Shown: positions 1-13,237 of the stretch, piece after piece
How positions within the stretch are numbered: the first letter of the stretch is position 1
Layout of the letters: the number at the start of each line of letters is the position of its first letter
DNA from: Utricularia gibba
Taxonomy: Eukaryota > Streptophyta > Magnoliopsida > Lamiales > Lentibulariaceae
DNA length: 64,000 bases
Direction of reading: 5' to 3'
Assembly (NCBI GenBank): GCA_002189035.1
Contig: NEEC01000197.1
Span: 1 to 64,000, forward strand
The notes under the pieces: model-generated
Databases searched by the model: none
The model's input: the letters and a program-made list of their open reading frames with translations, nothing else
Told to the model about the DNA's origin: nothing
Program-made: the position numbers and the translations under genes

Positions 1-491
1 ATCGGGTCGCACTCGACGAAAATCGTAACGCATTTGATGTAGTTAGGATGTCATGAGAACCCCAATGGGTTTTCTCAACACTCTGCTATATATTTGAGAA
101 GGCGCCCTCGGAGGGTTTCGGGATTGGGCCAGAGGTCGGGTCGGGCTCAGGCCAATAGTCAGTTGTAGCCCGGAAAATAAGTGATGCATTTATCAACGAT
201 GGGTTTTCGGCGGCTGCCTAAATGGTTTTTCAAGCAACAGCTTGCCGTTTTAAGGTGGGTGCTGTAGTTGGGAGCTTTGTCAGGGCCCGAGATTCGGTCT
301 GGCTACTAAGCCCAATCGGGTCGTACTCGACGAAATCGTAATGCATTTGCTTTAGTTAGGATGTCATGAGAACCCCAATGGGTTTTCTCAACACTCTGCT
401 ATATATTTGAGAAGGCGCTCTCGGAGGGTTTCGGGATTGGGCCAGGTCGGGTCGGGCTCAGGCCAATAGTCAGTTGTAGCCCGGAAAATAA
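1..491. repeat. Truncated unit at window edge: C(partial)-D'
   Basis: The window opens inside C at ATCGGGTCGCACTCG; C ends at 180. D' runs 181-491, with a D-type first half (GGTGGGTGCTGTAG) and a C-type end (CTATATATTTGAG). Confidence 0.85.
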
Positions 492-1736
492 GTGATGCAT
501 TTATCAACGATGGGTTTTCGGCGGCTGCCTAAATGGTTTTTCAAGCAATAGCTTGCCGTTTAAGGCGGGTGCTGTCGTTGGCAGCTTTGTTAGGGCCCAA
601 GGTTCGGTCTGGCTCCTGAGCCCAATCGGGTGCTACTCGATGAAAATCGTGATGCATTTTGCTGAAGTTAGGATGTCATGAGCACCCCAAATGGTTTTCT
701 CAACAACCTGATTTATATTTGGGAGGCGCTCTAGGCGGCACCAGTATCGAGCAAATGGTCGAGTCGCGCTCTGGCCCATAGTCATTTGTAGCCCGGCCAA
801 AAAAAGTGATGCATTTATTAACGTTGGGTTGTCGGCGGCTGCCACATGGTTTTTCAAGCAAACAGCTTGCCATTTAAAGGCGGGTGCTGTCGTTGGGAGC
901 TTTGTCCGGCCCGAGATTCGGTCTGGCTACTAAGCCCAATCGGGTCGCACTCGACGAAAATCGTAACGCATTTGCTGTAGTTAGGATGTCATGAGAACCC
1001 CAATGGGTTTTCTCAACACTCTACTTTATATTTCAGAAGGCGCTCTTGGGGGTTTCGGGATTGGGCCAGAGGTCGGGTCGGGCTCAGGCCATAGTCAGTT
1101 GTAGCCCGGAAAATAAGTGATGCATTTATCAACGTTGGGTTTCGGCGGCTGCCTAAATGGTTTTTCAAGCAACAGCTTGCCGTTTTAAGGTGGGTGCTGT
1201 AGTTGGGAGCTTTGTCAGGGCCCGAGATTCGGTCTGGCTACTAAGCCCAATCGGGTCGTACTCGACGAAATCGTAATGCATTTGCTTTAGTTAGGATGTC
1301 ATGAGAACCCCAATGGGTTTTCTCAACACTGCTATATATTTGAGAAGGCGCTCTCGGAGGGTTTCGGGATTGGGCCAGAGGTCGGGTCGGGCTCAGGCCA
1401 ATAGTCAGTTGTAGCCCGGAAAATAAGTGATGCATTTATCAACGATGGGTTTTCGGCGGCTGCCTAAATGGTTTTTCAAGCAACAGCTTGCCGTTTTAAG
1501 TGGGTGCTGTAGTTGGGAGCTTTGTCAGGGCCCGAGATTCGGTCTGGCTACTAAGCCCAATCGGGTCGTACTCGACGAAATCGTAATGCATTTGCTTTAG
1601 TTAGGATGTCATGAGAACCCCAATGGGTTTTCTCAACACTCTACTTATATTTCAGAAGGCGCTCTTGGGGGGTTTCGGATTGGGCCAGAGGTCGGGTCGG
1701 GCTATGGCCCATAGTCAGTTGTAGCCCGGAAAATAA
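492..1736. repeat. Rearranged unit A'-C/D-D'-D (B missing)
   Basis: Monomers start at 492 (A'), 806 (C/D), 1117 (D') and 1427 (D). A' is followed directly by a C-type start (GGTTGTCGGCGG). The C/D monomer begins as C and takes the D-type CTACTTTATATTTCAG end. Confidence 0.82.
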
Positions 1737-2983
1737 GTGATGCATTTATCAACGTTGGGTTTTCGGCGGCTGCCTGAATGGTTTTTCAAGCAATAGCTTG
1801 CCATTTTAAGGCGGGTGCTGTCGTTGGCAGCTTTGTAAGGGCCCAAGGTTCGGTCTGGCTCCTGAGCCCAATCGGGTGCTACTCGATGAAAATCGTGATG
1901 CTTTTTGAAGTTAGGATGTCATGAGCACCCCAAATGGTTTTCTCAACAACCTGATTTATATTTGAGGAGGCGCTCTAGGCTGGCACTAGTATCGAGCAAA
2001 TGGTCGAGTCGCGCTCTGGCCCATAGTCATTTGTAGCCCGGCCAAAAAAGTGATGCATTTATTAACGTTGGGTTTTCGGCGGCTGCCTACATGCTTTTTT
2101 CGAGGAAAAGTTGTCGTTTTTTTGCGGGTGCTGTTGTTGGGAACTTCGTCCGGACCCAAGGTTCGGTCTGACTTCACAGCACAATCCGATCCCATTCGAC
2201 GAAAATCGTGACACCTTTATTGAAGTTAGGATCTCATGACCACCCCAAATGGTTTTTTCAACAGCATGCTTTACACTTGACAAGGCGCTTTTGTGGGTCA
2301 CCGAGATCGGGCCGGATTCGGTCGGCTTGAGCCCAAAGTCAGCTGTAGCCCGGCAAAAGAAGTGATGCATTTATTAACGTTGGGTTGTCGGCGGCTGCCC
2401 ACATGGTTTTTCAAGCAACAGCTTGCCATTTAAAGGCGGGTGCTGTCGTTGGGAGCTTTGTCCGGCCCGAGATTCGGTCTGGCTACTAAGCCCAATCGGG
2501 TCGCACTCGACGAAAATCGTAACGCATTTGATGTAGTTAGGATGTCATGAGAACCCCAATGGGTTTTCTCAACACTCTGCTATATATTTGAGAAGGCGCC
2601 CTCGGAGGGTTTCGGGATTGGGCCAGAGGTCGGGTCGGGCTCAGGCCAATAGTCAGTTGTAGCCCGGAAAATAAGTGATGCATTTATCAACGATGGGTTT
2701 TCGGCGGCTGCCTAAATGGTTTTTCAAGCAACAGCTTGCCGTTTTAAGGTGGGTGCTGTAGTTGGGAGCTTTGTCAGGGCCCGAGATTCGGTCTGGCTAC
2801 TAAGCCCAATCGGGTCGTACTCGACGAAATCGTAATGCATTTGCTTTAGTTAGGATGTCATGAGAACCCCAATGGGTTTTCTCAACACTCTTATATATTT
2901 GAGAAGGCGCTCTCGGGGGTTTCGGGATTGGGCCAGAGGTCGGGTCGGGCTCAGGCCATAGTCAGTTGTAGCCCGGAAAATAA
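1737..2983. repeat. Unit A-B-C-D', first half of an 8-mer
   Basis: Monomers start at 1737, 2050, 2362 and 2675. The A h2 start is shortened (GATGCTTTTTG). D' ends C-like. With the next entry it forms the clearest eight-monomer unit of the window, 1737-4219, 2,483 bp. Confidence 0.85.
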
Positions 2984-4219
2984 GTGATGCATTTATCAAC
3001 GTTGGGTTTTCGGCGGCTGCCTAAATGGTTTTTCAAGCAATAGCTTGCCGTTTTAAGGCGGTGCTGTCGTTGGCAGCTTTGTTAGGGCCCAAGGTTCGGT
3101 CTGGCTCCTGAGCCCAATCGGGTGCTACTCGATGAAAATCGTGATGCATTTGCTGAAGTTAGGATGTCATGAGCACCCCAAATGGTTTTCTCAACAACCT
3201 GATTTATATTTGAGGAGGCGCTCTAGGCGGGCACAGTATCGAGCAAATGGTCGAGTCGCGCTCTGGCCCATAGTCATTTGTAGCCCGGCCAAAGAAGTGA
3301 TATTAACGTTGGGTTTTCGGTGGCTGCCTACATGCTTTTTGAAGGAAAAGTTGTCGTTTTTTGGCGGGTGCTGTTGTTGGGAACTTTTGGACCCAAGGTT
3401 GGTCTGACTTCACAGCACAATCCGATCCCATTCGACGAAAATCGTGACACCTTTATTGAAGTTAGGATCTCATGACCACCCCAAATGGTTTTTTCAACAG
3501 CATGCTTTACACTTGACAAGGCGCTTTTGTGGGTCACCGAGATCGGGCCGGATTCGGGTCGGCTTGAGCCCAAAGTCAGCTGTAGCCCGGCAAAAGAAGT
3601 GATGCATTTATTAACGTTGGGTTGTCGGCGGCTGCCCACATGGTTTTTCAAGCAACAGCTTGCCATTTAAAGGCGGGTGCTGTCGTGGGAGCTTTGTCCG
3701 GCCCGAGATTCGGTCTGGCTACTAAGCCCAATCGGGTCGCACTCGACGAAAATCGTAACGCATTTGATGTAGTTAGGATGTCATGAGAACCCCAATGGGT
3801 TTTCTCAACACTCTGCTATATATTTGAGAAGGCGCCCTCGGGGGTTTCGGGATTGGGCCAGAGGTCGGGTCGGGCTCAGGCCATAGTCAGTTGTGGCCCG
3901 GAAAATAAGTGATGCATTTATCAACGATGGGTTTTCGGCGGCTGCCTAAATGGTTTTTCAAGCAACAGCTTGCCGTTTTAAGGTGGTGCTGTAGTTGGGA
4001 GCTTTGTCAGGGCCCGAGATTCGGTCTGGCTACTAAGCCCAATCGGGTCGTACTCGACGAAATCGTAATGCATTTGCTTTAGTTAGGATGTCATGAGAAC
4101 CCCAATGGGTTTTCTCAACACTCTACTTTATATTTCAGAAGGCGCTCTTGGGGGTTTCGGGATTGGGCCAGAGGTCGGGTCGGGCTATGGCCCATAGTCA
4201 GTTGTAGCCCGGAAAATAA
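2984..4219. repeat. Unit A'-B'-C-D, second half of an 8-mer
   Basis: Monomers start at 2984, 3297, 3599 and 3909. The B' start motif is damaged (GTGATATTAACG, losing GCATTT). B' also lacks several bases near 3388 (GGGAACTTTTGGACCC). Confidence 0.85.
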
Positions 4220-5465
4220 GTGATGCATTTATCAACGTTGGGTTTTCGGCGGCTGCCTGAATGGTTTTTCAAGCAATAGCTTGCCATTTTAAGGCGGGTG
4301 CTGTCGTTGGCAGCTTTGTAAGGGCCCAAGGTTCGGTCTGGCTCCTGAGCCCAATCGGGTGCTACTCGATGAAAATCGTGATGCATTTTTTGAAGTTAGG
4401 ATGTCATGAGCACCCCAAATGGTTTTCTCAACAACCTGATTTATATTTGAGGAGGCGCTCTAGGCTGGCACAGTATCGAGCAAATGGTCGAGTCGCGCTC
4501 TGGCCCATAGTCATTTGTAGCCCGGCCAAAAAGTGATGCATTTATTAACGTTGGGTTTTCGGCGGCTGCCTACATGCTTTTTGAAGGAAAAGTTGTCGTT
4601 TTTTGCGGGTGCTGTTGTTGGGAACTTTGTGAGGACCCAAGGTTTGGTCTGACTTCACAGCACAATCCGATCCCATTCGACGAAAATCGTGACACCTTTA
4701 TTGAAGTTAGGATCTCATGACCACCCCAAATGGTTTTTTCAACAGCATGCTTTACACTTGACAAGGCGCTTTTGTGGGTCACCGAGATCGGGCCGGATTC
4801 GGGTCGGGCTTGAGCCCAAAGTCAGCTGTAGCCCGGCAAAAGAAGTGATGCATTTATTAACGTTGGGTTGTCGGCGGCTGCCCACATGGTTTTTCAAGCA
4901 ACAGCTTGCCATTTAAAGGCGGGTGCTGTCGTTGGAGCTTTGTCCGGCCCGAGATTCGGTCTGGCTACTAAGCCCAATCGGGTCGCACTCGACGAAAATC
5001 GTAACGCATTTGATGTAGTTAGGATGTCATGAGAACCCCAATGGGTTTTCTCAACACTCTGCTATATATTTGAGAAGGCGCCTCGGGGGTTTCGGGATTG
5101 GGCCAGAGGTCGGGTCGGGCTCAGGCCCATAGTCAGTTGTAGCCCGGAAAATAAGTGATGCATTTATCAACGATGGGTTTTCGGCGGCTGCCTAAATGGT
5201 TTTTCAAGCAACAGCTTGCCGTTTTAAGGTGGGTGCTGTAGTTGGGAGCTTTGTCAGGGCCCGAGATTCGGTCTGGCTACTAAGCCCAATCGGGTCGTAC
5301 TCGACGAAATCGTAATGCATTTGCTTTAGTTAGGATGTCATGAGAACCCCAATGGGTTTTCTCAACACTCTACTTTATATTTTCAGAAGGCGCTCTTGGG
5401 GGTTTCGGGATTGGGCCAGAGGTCGGGTCGGGCTAGGCCCATAGTCAGTTGTAGCCGGAAAATAA
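4220..5465. repeat. Tetramer A-B-C-D
   Basis: Monomers start at 4220, 4533, 4845 and 5155. B carries CTTTTTGAAGG and TTTGTGAGGACCC, both B'-like. D shows GGCTAGGCCC instead of GGCTATGGCCC. Confidence 0.88.
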
Positions 5466-6707
5466 GTGATGCATTTATCAACGTTGGGTTTTCGGCGGCT
5501 GCCTAAATGGTTTTTCAAGCAATAGCTTGCCATTTTAAGGCGGGTGCTGTCGTTGGCAGCTTTGTTAGGGCCCAAGGTTCGGTCTGGCTCCTGAGCCCAA
5601 TCGGGTGCTACTCGATGAAAATCGTGATGCATTTTTTGAAGTTAGGATGTCATGAGCACCCCAAATGGTTTTCTCAACAACCTGATTTATATTTGAGGAG
5701 GCGCTCTAGGCTGGCACCAGTATCGAGCAAATGGTCGAGTCGCGCTCTGGCCCATAGTCATTTGTAGCCCGGCCAAAAAGTGATGCATTTATTAACGTTG
5801 GGTTTTCGGTGGCTGCCTACATGCTTTTTGAGGAAAAGTTGTCGTTTTTTTGCGGGTGCTGTTGTTGGGAACGACCCAAGGTTTGGTCTGACTTCACAGC
5901 ACAATCCGATCCCATTCGACGAAAATCGTGACACCTTTATTGAAGTTAGGATCTCATGACCACCCCAAATGGTTTTTTCAACAGCATGCTTTACACTTGA
6001 CAAGGCGCTTTTGTGGGTCACCGAGATCGGGCCGGATTCGGGTCGGCTTGAGCCCAAAGTCAGCTGTAGCCCGGCAAAAGAAGTGATGCATTTATTAACG
6101 TTGGGTTGTCGGCGGCTGCCCACATGGTTTTTCAAGCAACAGCTTGCCATTTAAAGGCGGGTGCTGTCGTTGGGAGCTTTGTCCGGCCCGAGATTCGGTC
6201 TGGCTACTAAGCCCAATCGGGTCGCACTCGACGAAAATCGTAACGCATTTGATGTAGTTAGGATGTCATGAGAACCCCAATGGGTTTTCTCAACACTCTG
6301 CTATATATTTGAGAAGGCGCCCTCGGAGGGTTTCGGATTGGGCCAGAGGTCGGGTCGGGCTCAGGCCCATAGTCAGTTGTGGCCCGGAAAATAAGTGATG
6401 CATTTATCAACGTTGGGTTTTCGGCGGCTGCCTAAATGGTTTTTCAAGCAACAGCTTGCCGTTTTAAGGTGGGTGCTGTAGTTGGGAGCTTTGTCAGGGC
6501 CCGAGATTCGGTCTGGCTACTAAGCCCAATCGGGTCGTACTCGACGAAATCGTAATGCATTTGCTTTAGTTAGGATGTCATGAGAACCCCAATGGGTTTT
6601 CTCAACACTCTACTTTATATTTCAGAAGGCGCTCTTGGGGGGTTTCGGGATTGGGCCAGAGGTCGGGTCGGGCTATGGCCCATAGTCAGTTGTAGCCCGG
6701 AAAATAA
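5466..6707. repeat. Tetramer A-B-C-D with A/A' mixture
   Basis: Monomers start at 5466, 5780, 6083 and 6395. A mixes A' bases (GCCTAAATGG, GTTAGGGCCC, CACCAGTATC) with A bases (CCATTTTAAGGCGGG). B lacks about nine bases at 5871 (GGGAACGACCC). D begins AACGTTGGG like left-domain D. Confidence 0.85.
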
Positions 6708-7951
6708 GTGATGCATTTATCAACGTTGGGTTTTCGGCGGCTGCCTGAATGGTTTTTCAAGCAATAGCTTGCCATTTTAAGGCGGGTGCTGTCGTTGGCA
6801 GCTTTGTAAGGGCCCAAGGTTCGGTCTGGCTCCTGAGCCCAATCGGGTGCTACTCGATGAAAATCGTGATGCATTTTTTGAAGTTAGGATGTCATGAGCA
6901 CCCCAAATGGTTTTCTCAACAACCTGATTTATATTTGAGGAGGCGCTCTAGGCTGGCACTAGTATCGAGCAAATGGTCGAGTCGCGCTCTGGCCCATAGT
7001 CATTTGTAGCCCGGCCAAAAAAGTGATGCATTTATTAACGTTGGGTTTTCGGCGGCTGCCTACATGCTTTTTCGAGGAAAAGTTGTCGTTTTTTTGCGGG
7101 TGCTGTTGTTGGGAACTTCGTCCGGACCCAAGGTTCGGTCTGACTTCACAGCACAATCGATCCCATTCGACGAAAATCGTGACACCTTTATTGAAGTTAG
7201 GATCTCATGACCACCCCAAATGGTTTTTTCAACAGCATGCTTTACACTTGACAAGGCGCTTTTGTGGGTCACCGAGATCGGGCCGGATTCGGGTCGGTTG
7301 AGCCCAAAGTCAGCTGTAGCCCGGCAAAAGAAGTGATGCATTTATTAACGTTGGGTTGTCGGCGGCTGCCCACATGGTTTTTCAAGCAACAGCTTGCCAT
7401 TTAAAGGCGGGTGCTGTCGTTGGGAGCTTTGTCCGGCCCGAGATTCGGTCTGGCTACTAAGCCCAATCGGGTCGCACTCGACGAAAATCGTAACGCATTT
7501 GATGTAGTTAGGATGTCATGAGAACCCCAATGGGTTTTCTCAACACTCTGCTATATATTTGAGAAGGCGCCCTCGGAGGGTTTCGGGATTGGGCCAGAGG
7601 TCGGGTCGGGCTCAGGCCAATAGTCAGTTGTAGCCCGGAAAATAAGTGATGCATTTATCAACGATGGGTTTTCGGCGGCTGCCTAAATGGTTTTTCAAGC
7701 AACAGCTTGCCGTTTTAAGGTGGGTGCTGTAGTTGGGAGCTTTGTCAGGGCCCGAGATTCGGTCTGGCTACTAAGCCCAATCGGGTCGTACTCGACGAAA
7801 TCGTAATGCATTTGCTTTAGTTAGGATGTCATGAGAACCCCAATGGGTTTTCTCAACACTCTGCTTATATTTGAGAAGGCGCTAGGGTTTCGGGATTGGG
7901 CCAGAGGTCGGGTCGGGCTCAGGCCATAGTCAGTTGTAGCCCGGAAAATAA
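6708..7951. repeat. Unit A-B-C-D'
   Basis: Monomers start at 6708, 7023, 7333 and 7646. D' is shortened in h2 (GAAGGCGCTAGGG). It leads into the rearranged stretch that follows. Confidence 0.86.
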
Positions 7952-10122
7952 GTGATGCATTTATCAACGTTGGGTTTTCGGCGGCTGCCTAAATGGTTTT
8001 TCAAGCAATAGCTTGCCGTTTTAAGGCGGTGCTGTCGTTGGCAGCTTGTTAGGGCCCAAGGTTCGGTCTGGCTCTGAGCCCAATCGGGTGCTACTCGATG
8101 AAAATCGTGATGCATTTGCTGAAGTTAGGATGTCATGAGCACCCCAAATGGTTTTCTCAACAACCTGATTTATATTTGAGGAGGCGCTCTAGGCGGGCAC
8201 CAGTATCGAGCAAATGGTCGAGTCGCGCTCTGGCCCATAGTCATTTGTAGCCCGGCCAAAGAAGTGATGCATTTATTAACGTTGGGTTTTCGGTGGCTGC
8301 CTACATGCTTTTTGAAGAAAAGTTGTCGTTTTTTGGCGGGTGCTGTTGTTGGGAACTTTGTCCGGACCCAAGGTTCGGTCTGACTTCACAGCACAATCGT
8401 CCCATTCGACGAAAATCGTGATACCTTTATTGAAGTTAGGATCTCATGACCACCCCAAATGGTTTTTTCAACAGCATGCTTTACACTTGACAAGGCGCTT
8501 TTGTGGGTCACCGAGATCGGGCCGGATTCGGGTCGGGCTTGAGCCCATAGTCAGCTGTAGCCCGGCAAAAAGTGATGCATTTATTAACGTTGGGTTGTCG
8601 GCGGCTGCCCACATGGTTTTTCAAGCAACAGCTTGCCATTTAAGGCGGGTGCTGTCGTTGGGAGCTTTGTCCGGCCCGAGATTCGGTCTGGCTACTAAGC
8701 CCAATCGGGTCGCACTCGACGAAAATCGTAATGCATTTGTTGTAGTTAGGATGTCATGAGAACCCCAATGGTTTTCTCAACACTCTGCTATATATTTGAG
8801 AAGGCGCTCTTGGGGGTTTCGGGATTGGGCCAGAGGTCGGGTCGGGCTCAGGCCATAGTCAGTTGTAGCCCGGAAAATAAGTGATGCATTTATCAACGTT
8901 GGGTTTCGGCGGCTGCCTAAATGGTTTTTCAAGCAACAGCTTGCCGTTTTAAGGTGGGTGTGTTGGGAGCTTTGTCAGGGCCCGAGATTCGGTCTGGCTA
9001 CTAAGCCCAATCGGGTCGTACTCGACGAAATCGTATGCATTGCTTTAGTTAGGATGTCATGAGAACCCCAAATGGTTTTCTCAACAACCTGATTTATATT
9101 TGAGGAGGCGCTCTAGGCGGCTCCAGTATCGAGCAAATGGTCGAGTCGCGCTCTGGCCCATAGTCATTTGTAGCCCGGCCAAAAAGTGATGCATTTATTA
9201 ACGTTGGGTTTTCGGTGGCTGCCTACATGCTTTTTGAAGGAAAAGTTGTCGTTTTTTGGCGGGTGCTGTTGTTGGGAACTTTGTGAGGACCCAAGGTTTG
9301 GTCTGACTTCACAGCACAATCTGTTCCCATTCGACGAAAATCGTGATACCTTTATTGAAGTTAGGATCTCATGACCACCCCAAATGGTTTTTTCAACAGC
9401 ATGCTTTACACTTGACAAGGCGCTTTTGTGGGTCACCGAGATCGGGCCGGATTCGGGTCGGGCTTGAGCCCATAGTCAGCTGTAGCCCGGCAAAAGAAGT
9501 GATGCATTTATTAACGTTGGGTTGTCGGCGGCTGCCCACATGGTTTTTCAAGCAACAGCTTGCCATTTAAAGGCGGGTGCTGTCGTTGGGAGCTTTGTCC
9601 GGCCCGAGATTCGGTCTGGCTACTAAGCCCAATCGGGTCGCACTCGACGAAAATCGTAACGCATTTGATGTAGTTAGGATGTCATGAGAACCCCAATGGG
9701 TTTTCTCAACACTCTGCTATATATTTGAGAAGGCGCCCTCGGAGGGTTTCGGGATTGGGCCAGAGGTCGGGTCGGGCTCAGGCCAATAGTCAGTTGTAGC
9801 CCGGAAAATAAGTGATGCATTTATCAACGATGGGTTTTCGGCGGCTGCCTAAATGGTTTTTCAAGCAACAGCTTGCCGTTTTAAGGTGGGTGCTGTAGTT
9901 GGGAGCTTTGTCAGGGCCCGAGATTCGGTCTGGCTACTAAGCCCAATCGGGTCGTACTCGACGAAATCGTAATGCATTTGCTTTAGTTAGGATGTCATGA
10001 GAACCCCAATGGGTTTTCTCAACACTCTGCTATATATTTGAGAAGGCGCTCTCGGGGGGTTTCGGGATTGGGCCAGAGGTCGGGTCGGGCTCAGGCCATA
10101 GTCAGTTGTAGCCCGGAAAAAA
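7952..10122. repeat. Rearranged seven-monomer run A'-B'-C'-D/A'-B'-C-D'
   Basis: Monomers start at 7952, 8264, 8572, 8881, 9186, 9499 and 9812. The chimeric D/A' monomer joins the first half of D to the second half of A', so B' follows twice in one run. C' at 8572 is a rare subtype with GTAATGCATTTGTTGTAG, seen again only at 29309. Confidence 0.82.
8881..9185. repeat. Chimeric monomer D/A'
   Basis: It begins as D (CCGTTTTAAGGTGGG, GTCGTACTCG, GCTTTAGTTAGG) and switches near 9063-9075, inside GAGAACCCCAAATGG, to A' (CAACAACCTG, CAGTATCGAGC, GGCCAAAAA). The switch lies in a stretch similar in all types, as expected for unequal crossing-over. Confidence 0.85.
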
Positions 10123-11057
10123 GTGATGCATTTATCAACGATGGGTTTTCGGCGGCTGCCTAAATGGTTTTTCAAGCAATAGCTTGCCGTTTTAAGGCGG
10201 TGCTGTCGTTGGCAGCTTTGTAGGGCCCAAGGTTCGGTCTGGCTCCTGAGCCCAATCGGGTGCTACTCGATGAAAATCGTGATGCATTGCTGAAGTTAGG
10301 ATGTCATGAGCACCCCAAATGGTTTTCTCAACAACCTGATTTATATTTGAGGAGGCGCTCTAGGCGGGCACCAGTATCGAGCAAATGGTCGAGTCGCGCT
10401 CTGGCCCATAGTCATTTGTAGCCTGGCCAAAAAAGTGATGCATTTATTAACGTTGGGTTGTCGGCGGCTGCCCACATGGTTTTTCAAGCAACAGCTTGCC
10501 ATTTAAAGGCGGGTGCTGTCGTTGGGAGCTTTGTCCGGCCCGAGATTCGGTCTGGCTACTAAGCCCAATCGGGTCGCACTCGACGAAAATCGTAACGCAT
10601 TTGCTGTAGTTAGGATGTCATGAGAACCCCAATGGGTTTTCTCAACACTCTACTTTATATTTCAGAAGGCGCTCTTGGGGGGTTTCAGGATTGGGCCAGA
10701 GGTCGGGTCGGGCTCAGGCCATAGTCAGTTGTGGCCCGGAAAATAAGTGATGCATTTATCAACGTTGGGTTTTCGGCGGCTGCCTAAATGGTTTTTCAAG
10801 CAACAGCTTGCCGTTTTAAGGTGGGTGCTGTAGTTTGGAGCTTTGTCAGGGCCCGAGATTCGGTCTGGCTACTAAGCCCAATCGGGTCGTACTCGACGAA
10901 ATCGTAATGCATTTGCTTTAGTTAGGATGTCATGAGAACCCCAATGGGTTTTCTCAACACTCTACTTTATATTTCAGAAGGCGCTCTTGGGGGTTTCGGG
11001 ATTGGGCCAGAGGTCGGTCGGGCTATGGCCCATAGTCAGTTGTAGCCCGGAAAATAA
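10123..11057. repeat. Trimer A'-C/D-D (B missing)
   Basis: Monomers start at 10123, 10435 and 10747. A' has the private change GCCTGGCC near its end (10422), shared with A' copies near 12605 and 15718. C/D carries GCATTTGCTGTAG and TTTCAGG. Confidence 0.85.
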
Positions 11058-12304
11058 GTGATGCATTTATCAACGTTGGGTTTTCGGCGGCTGCCTGAAT
11101 GGTTTTTCAAGCAATAGCTTGCCATTTTAAGGCGGTGCTGTCGTTGGCAGCTTTGTAAGGGCCCAAGGTTCGGTCTGGCTCCTGAGCCCAATCGGGTGCT
11201 ACTCGATGAAAATCGTGATGCATTTTTTGAAGTTAGGATGTCATGAGCACCCCAAATGGTTTTCTCAACAACCTGATTTATATTTGAGGAGGCGCTCTAG
11301 GCTGGCACTAGTATCGAGCAAATGGTCGAGTCGCGCTCTGGCCCATAGTCATTTGTAGCCCGGCCAAAAAAGTGATGCATTTATTAACGTTGGGTTTTCG
11401 GGCTGCCTACATGCTTTTTTCGAGGAAAAGTTGTCGTTTTTTGCGGGTGCTGTTGTTGGGAACTTCGTCCGGACCCAAGGTTCGGTCTGACTTCACAGCA
11501 CAATCCGATCCCATTCGACGAAAATCGTGACACCTTTATTGAAGTTAGGATCTCATGACCACCCCAAATGGTTTTTTCAACAGCATGCTTTACACTTGAC
11601 AAGGCGCTTTTGTGGGTCACCGAGATCGGGCCGGATTCGGGTCGGGCTTGAGCCCATAGTCAGCTGTAGCCCGGCAAAAGAAGTGATGCATTTATTAACG
11701 TTGGGTTGTCGGCGGCTGCCCACATGGTTTTTCAAGCAACAGCTTGCCATTTAAAGGCGGGTGCTGTCGTTGGGAGCTTTGTCCGGCCCGAGATTCGGTC
11801 TGGCTACTAAGCCCAATCGGGTCGCACTCGACGAAAATCGTAACGCATTTGATGTAGTTAGGATGTCATGAGAACCCCAATGGGTTTTCTCAACACTCTG
11901 CTATATATTTGAGAAGGCCCTCGGGGGTTTCGGGATTGGGCCAGAGGTCGGGTCGGGCTCAGGCCAATAGTCAGTTGTAGCCCGGAAAATAAGTGATGCA
12001 TTTATCAACGATGGGTTTTCGGCGGCTGCCTAAATGGTTTTTCAAGCAACAGCTTGCCGTTTTAAGGTGGGTGCTGTAGTTGGGAGCTTTGTCAGGGCCC
12101 GAGATTCGGTCTGGCTACTAAGCCCAATCGGGTCGTACTCGACGAAATCGTAATGCATTTGCTTTAGTTAGGATGTCATGAGAACCCCAATGGGTTTTCT
12201 CAACACTCTGCTATATATTTGAGAAGGCGCTCTCGGGGGTTTCGGGATTGGGCCAGAGGTCGGGTCGGGCTCAGGCCAATAGTCAGTTGTAGCCCGGAAA
12301 ATAA
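11058..12304. repeat. Unit A-B-C-D', first part of a clean 7-mer
   Basis: Monomers start at 11058, 11372, 11683 and 11993. With the next entry it gives a 2,180-bp seven-monomer unit, 11058-13237. B lacks CGG at GTTTTCGGGCTGCC. Confidence 0.87.
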
Positions 12305-13237
12305 GTGATGCATTTATCAACGATGGGTTTTCGGCGGCTGCCTAAATGGTTTTTCAAGCAATAGCTTGCCGTTTTAAGGCGTGCTGTCGTTGGCAGCTTT
12401 GTTAGGGCCCAAGGTTCGGTCTGGCTCCTGAGCCCAATCGGGTGCTACTCGATGAAAATCGTGATGCATTTGCTGAAGTTAGGATGTCATGAGCACCCCA
12501 AATGGTTTTCTCAACAACCTGATTTATATTTGAGGAGGCGCTCTAGGCGGGCACCAGTATCGAGCAAATGGTCGAGTCGCGCTCTGGCCCATAGTCATTT
12601 GTAGCCTGGCCAAAAAAGTGATGCATTTATTAACGTTGGGTTGTCGGCGGCTGCCCACATGGTTTTTCAAGCAACAGCTTGCCATTTAAAGGCGGGTGCT
12701 GTCGTTGGGAGCTTTGTCCGGCCCGAGATTCGGTCTGGCTACTAAGCCCAATCGGTCGCACTCGACGAAAATCGTAACGCATTTGCTGTAGTTAGGATGT
12801 CATGAGAACCCCAATGGGTTTTCTCAACACTCTACTTTATATTTCAGAAGGCGCTCTTGGGGGTTTCAGGATTGGGCCAGAGGTCGGGTCGGGCTCAGGC
12901 CATAGTCAGTTGGGCCCGGAAAATAAGTGATGCATTTATCAACGTTGGGTTTTCGGCGGCTGCCTAAATGGTTTTTCAAGCAACAGCTTGCCGTTTTAAG
13001 GTGGGTGCTGTAGTTGGGAGCTTTGTCAGGGCCCGAGATTCGGTCTGGCTACTAAGCCCAATCGGGTCGTACTCGACGAAATCGTAATGCATTTGCTTTA
13101 TTTAGGATGTCATGAGAACCCCAATGGGTTTTCTCAACACTCTACTTATATTTCAGAAGGCGCTCTTGGGGGTTTCGGGATTGGGCCAGAGGTCGGGTCG
13201 GGCTATGGCCCATAGTCAGTTGTAGCCCGGAAAATAA
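12305..13237. repeat. Trimer A'-C/D-D, second part of a 7-mer
   Basis: Monomers start at 12305, 12618 and 12927. It again carries GCCTGGCC at the A' end and TTTCAGG in C/D, so it is closely related to 10123-11057. Confidence 0.87.
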
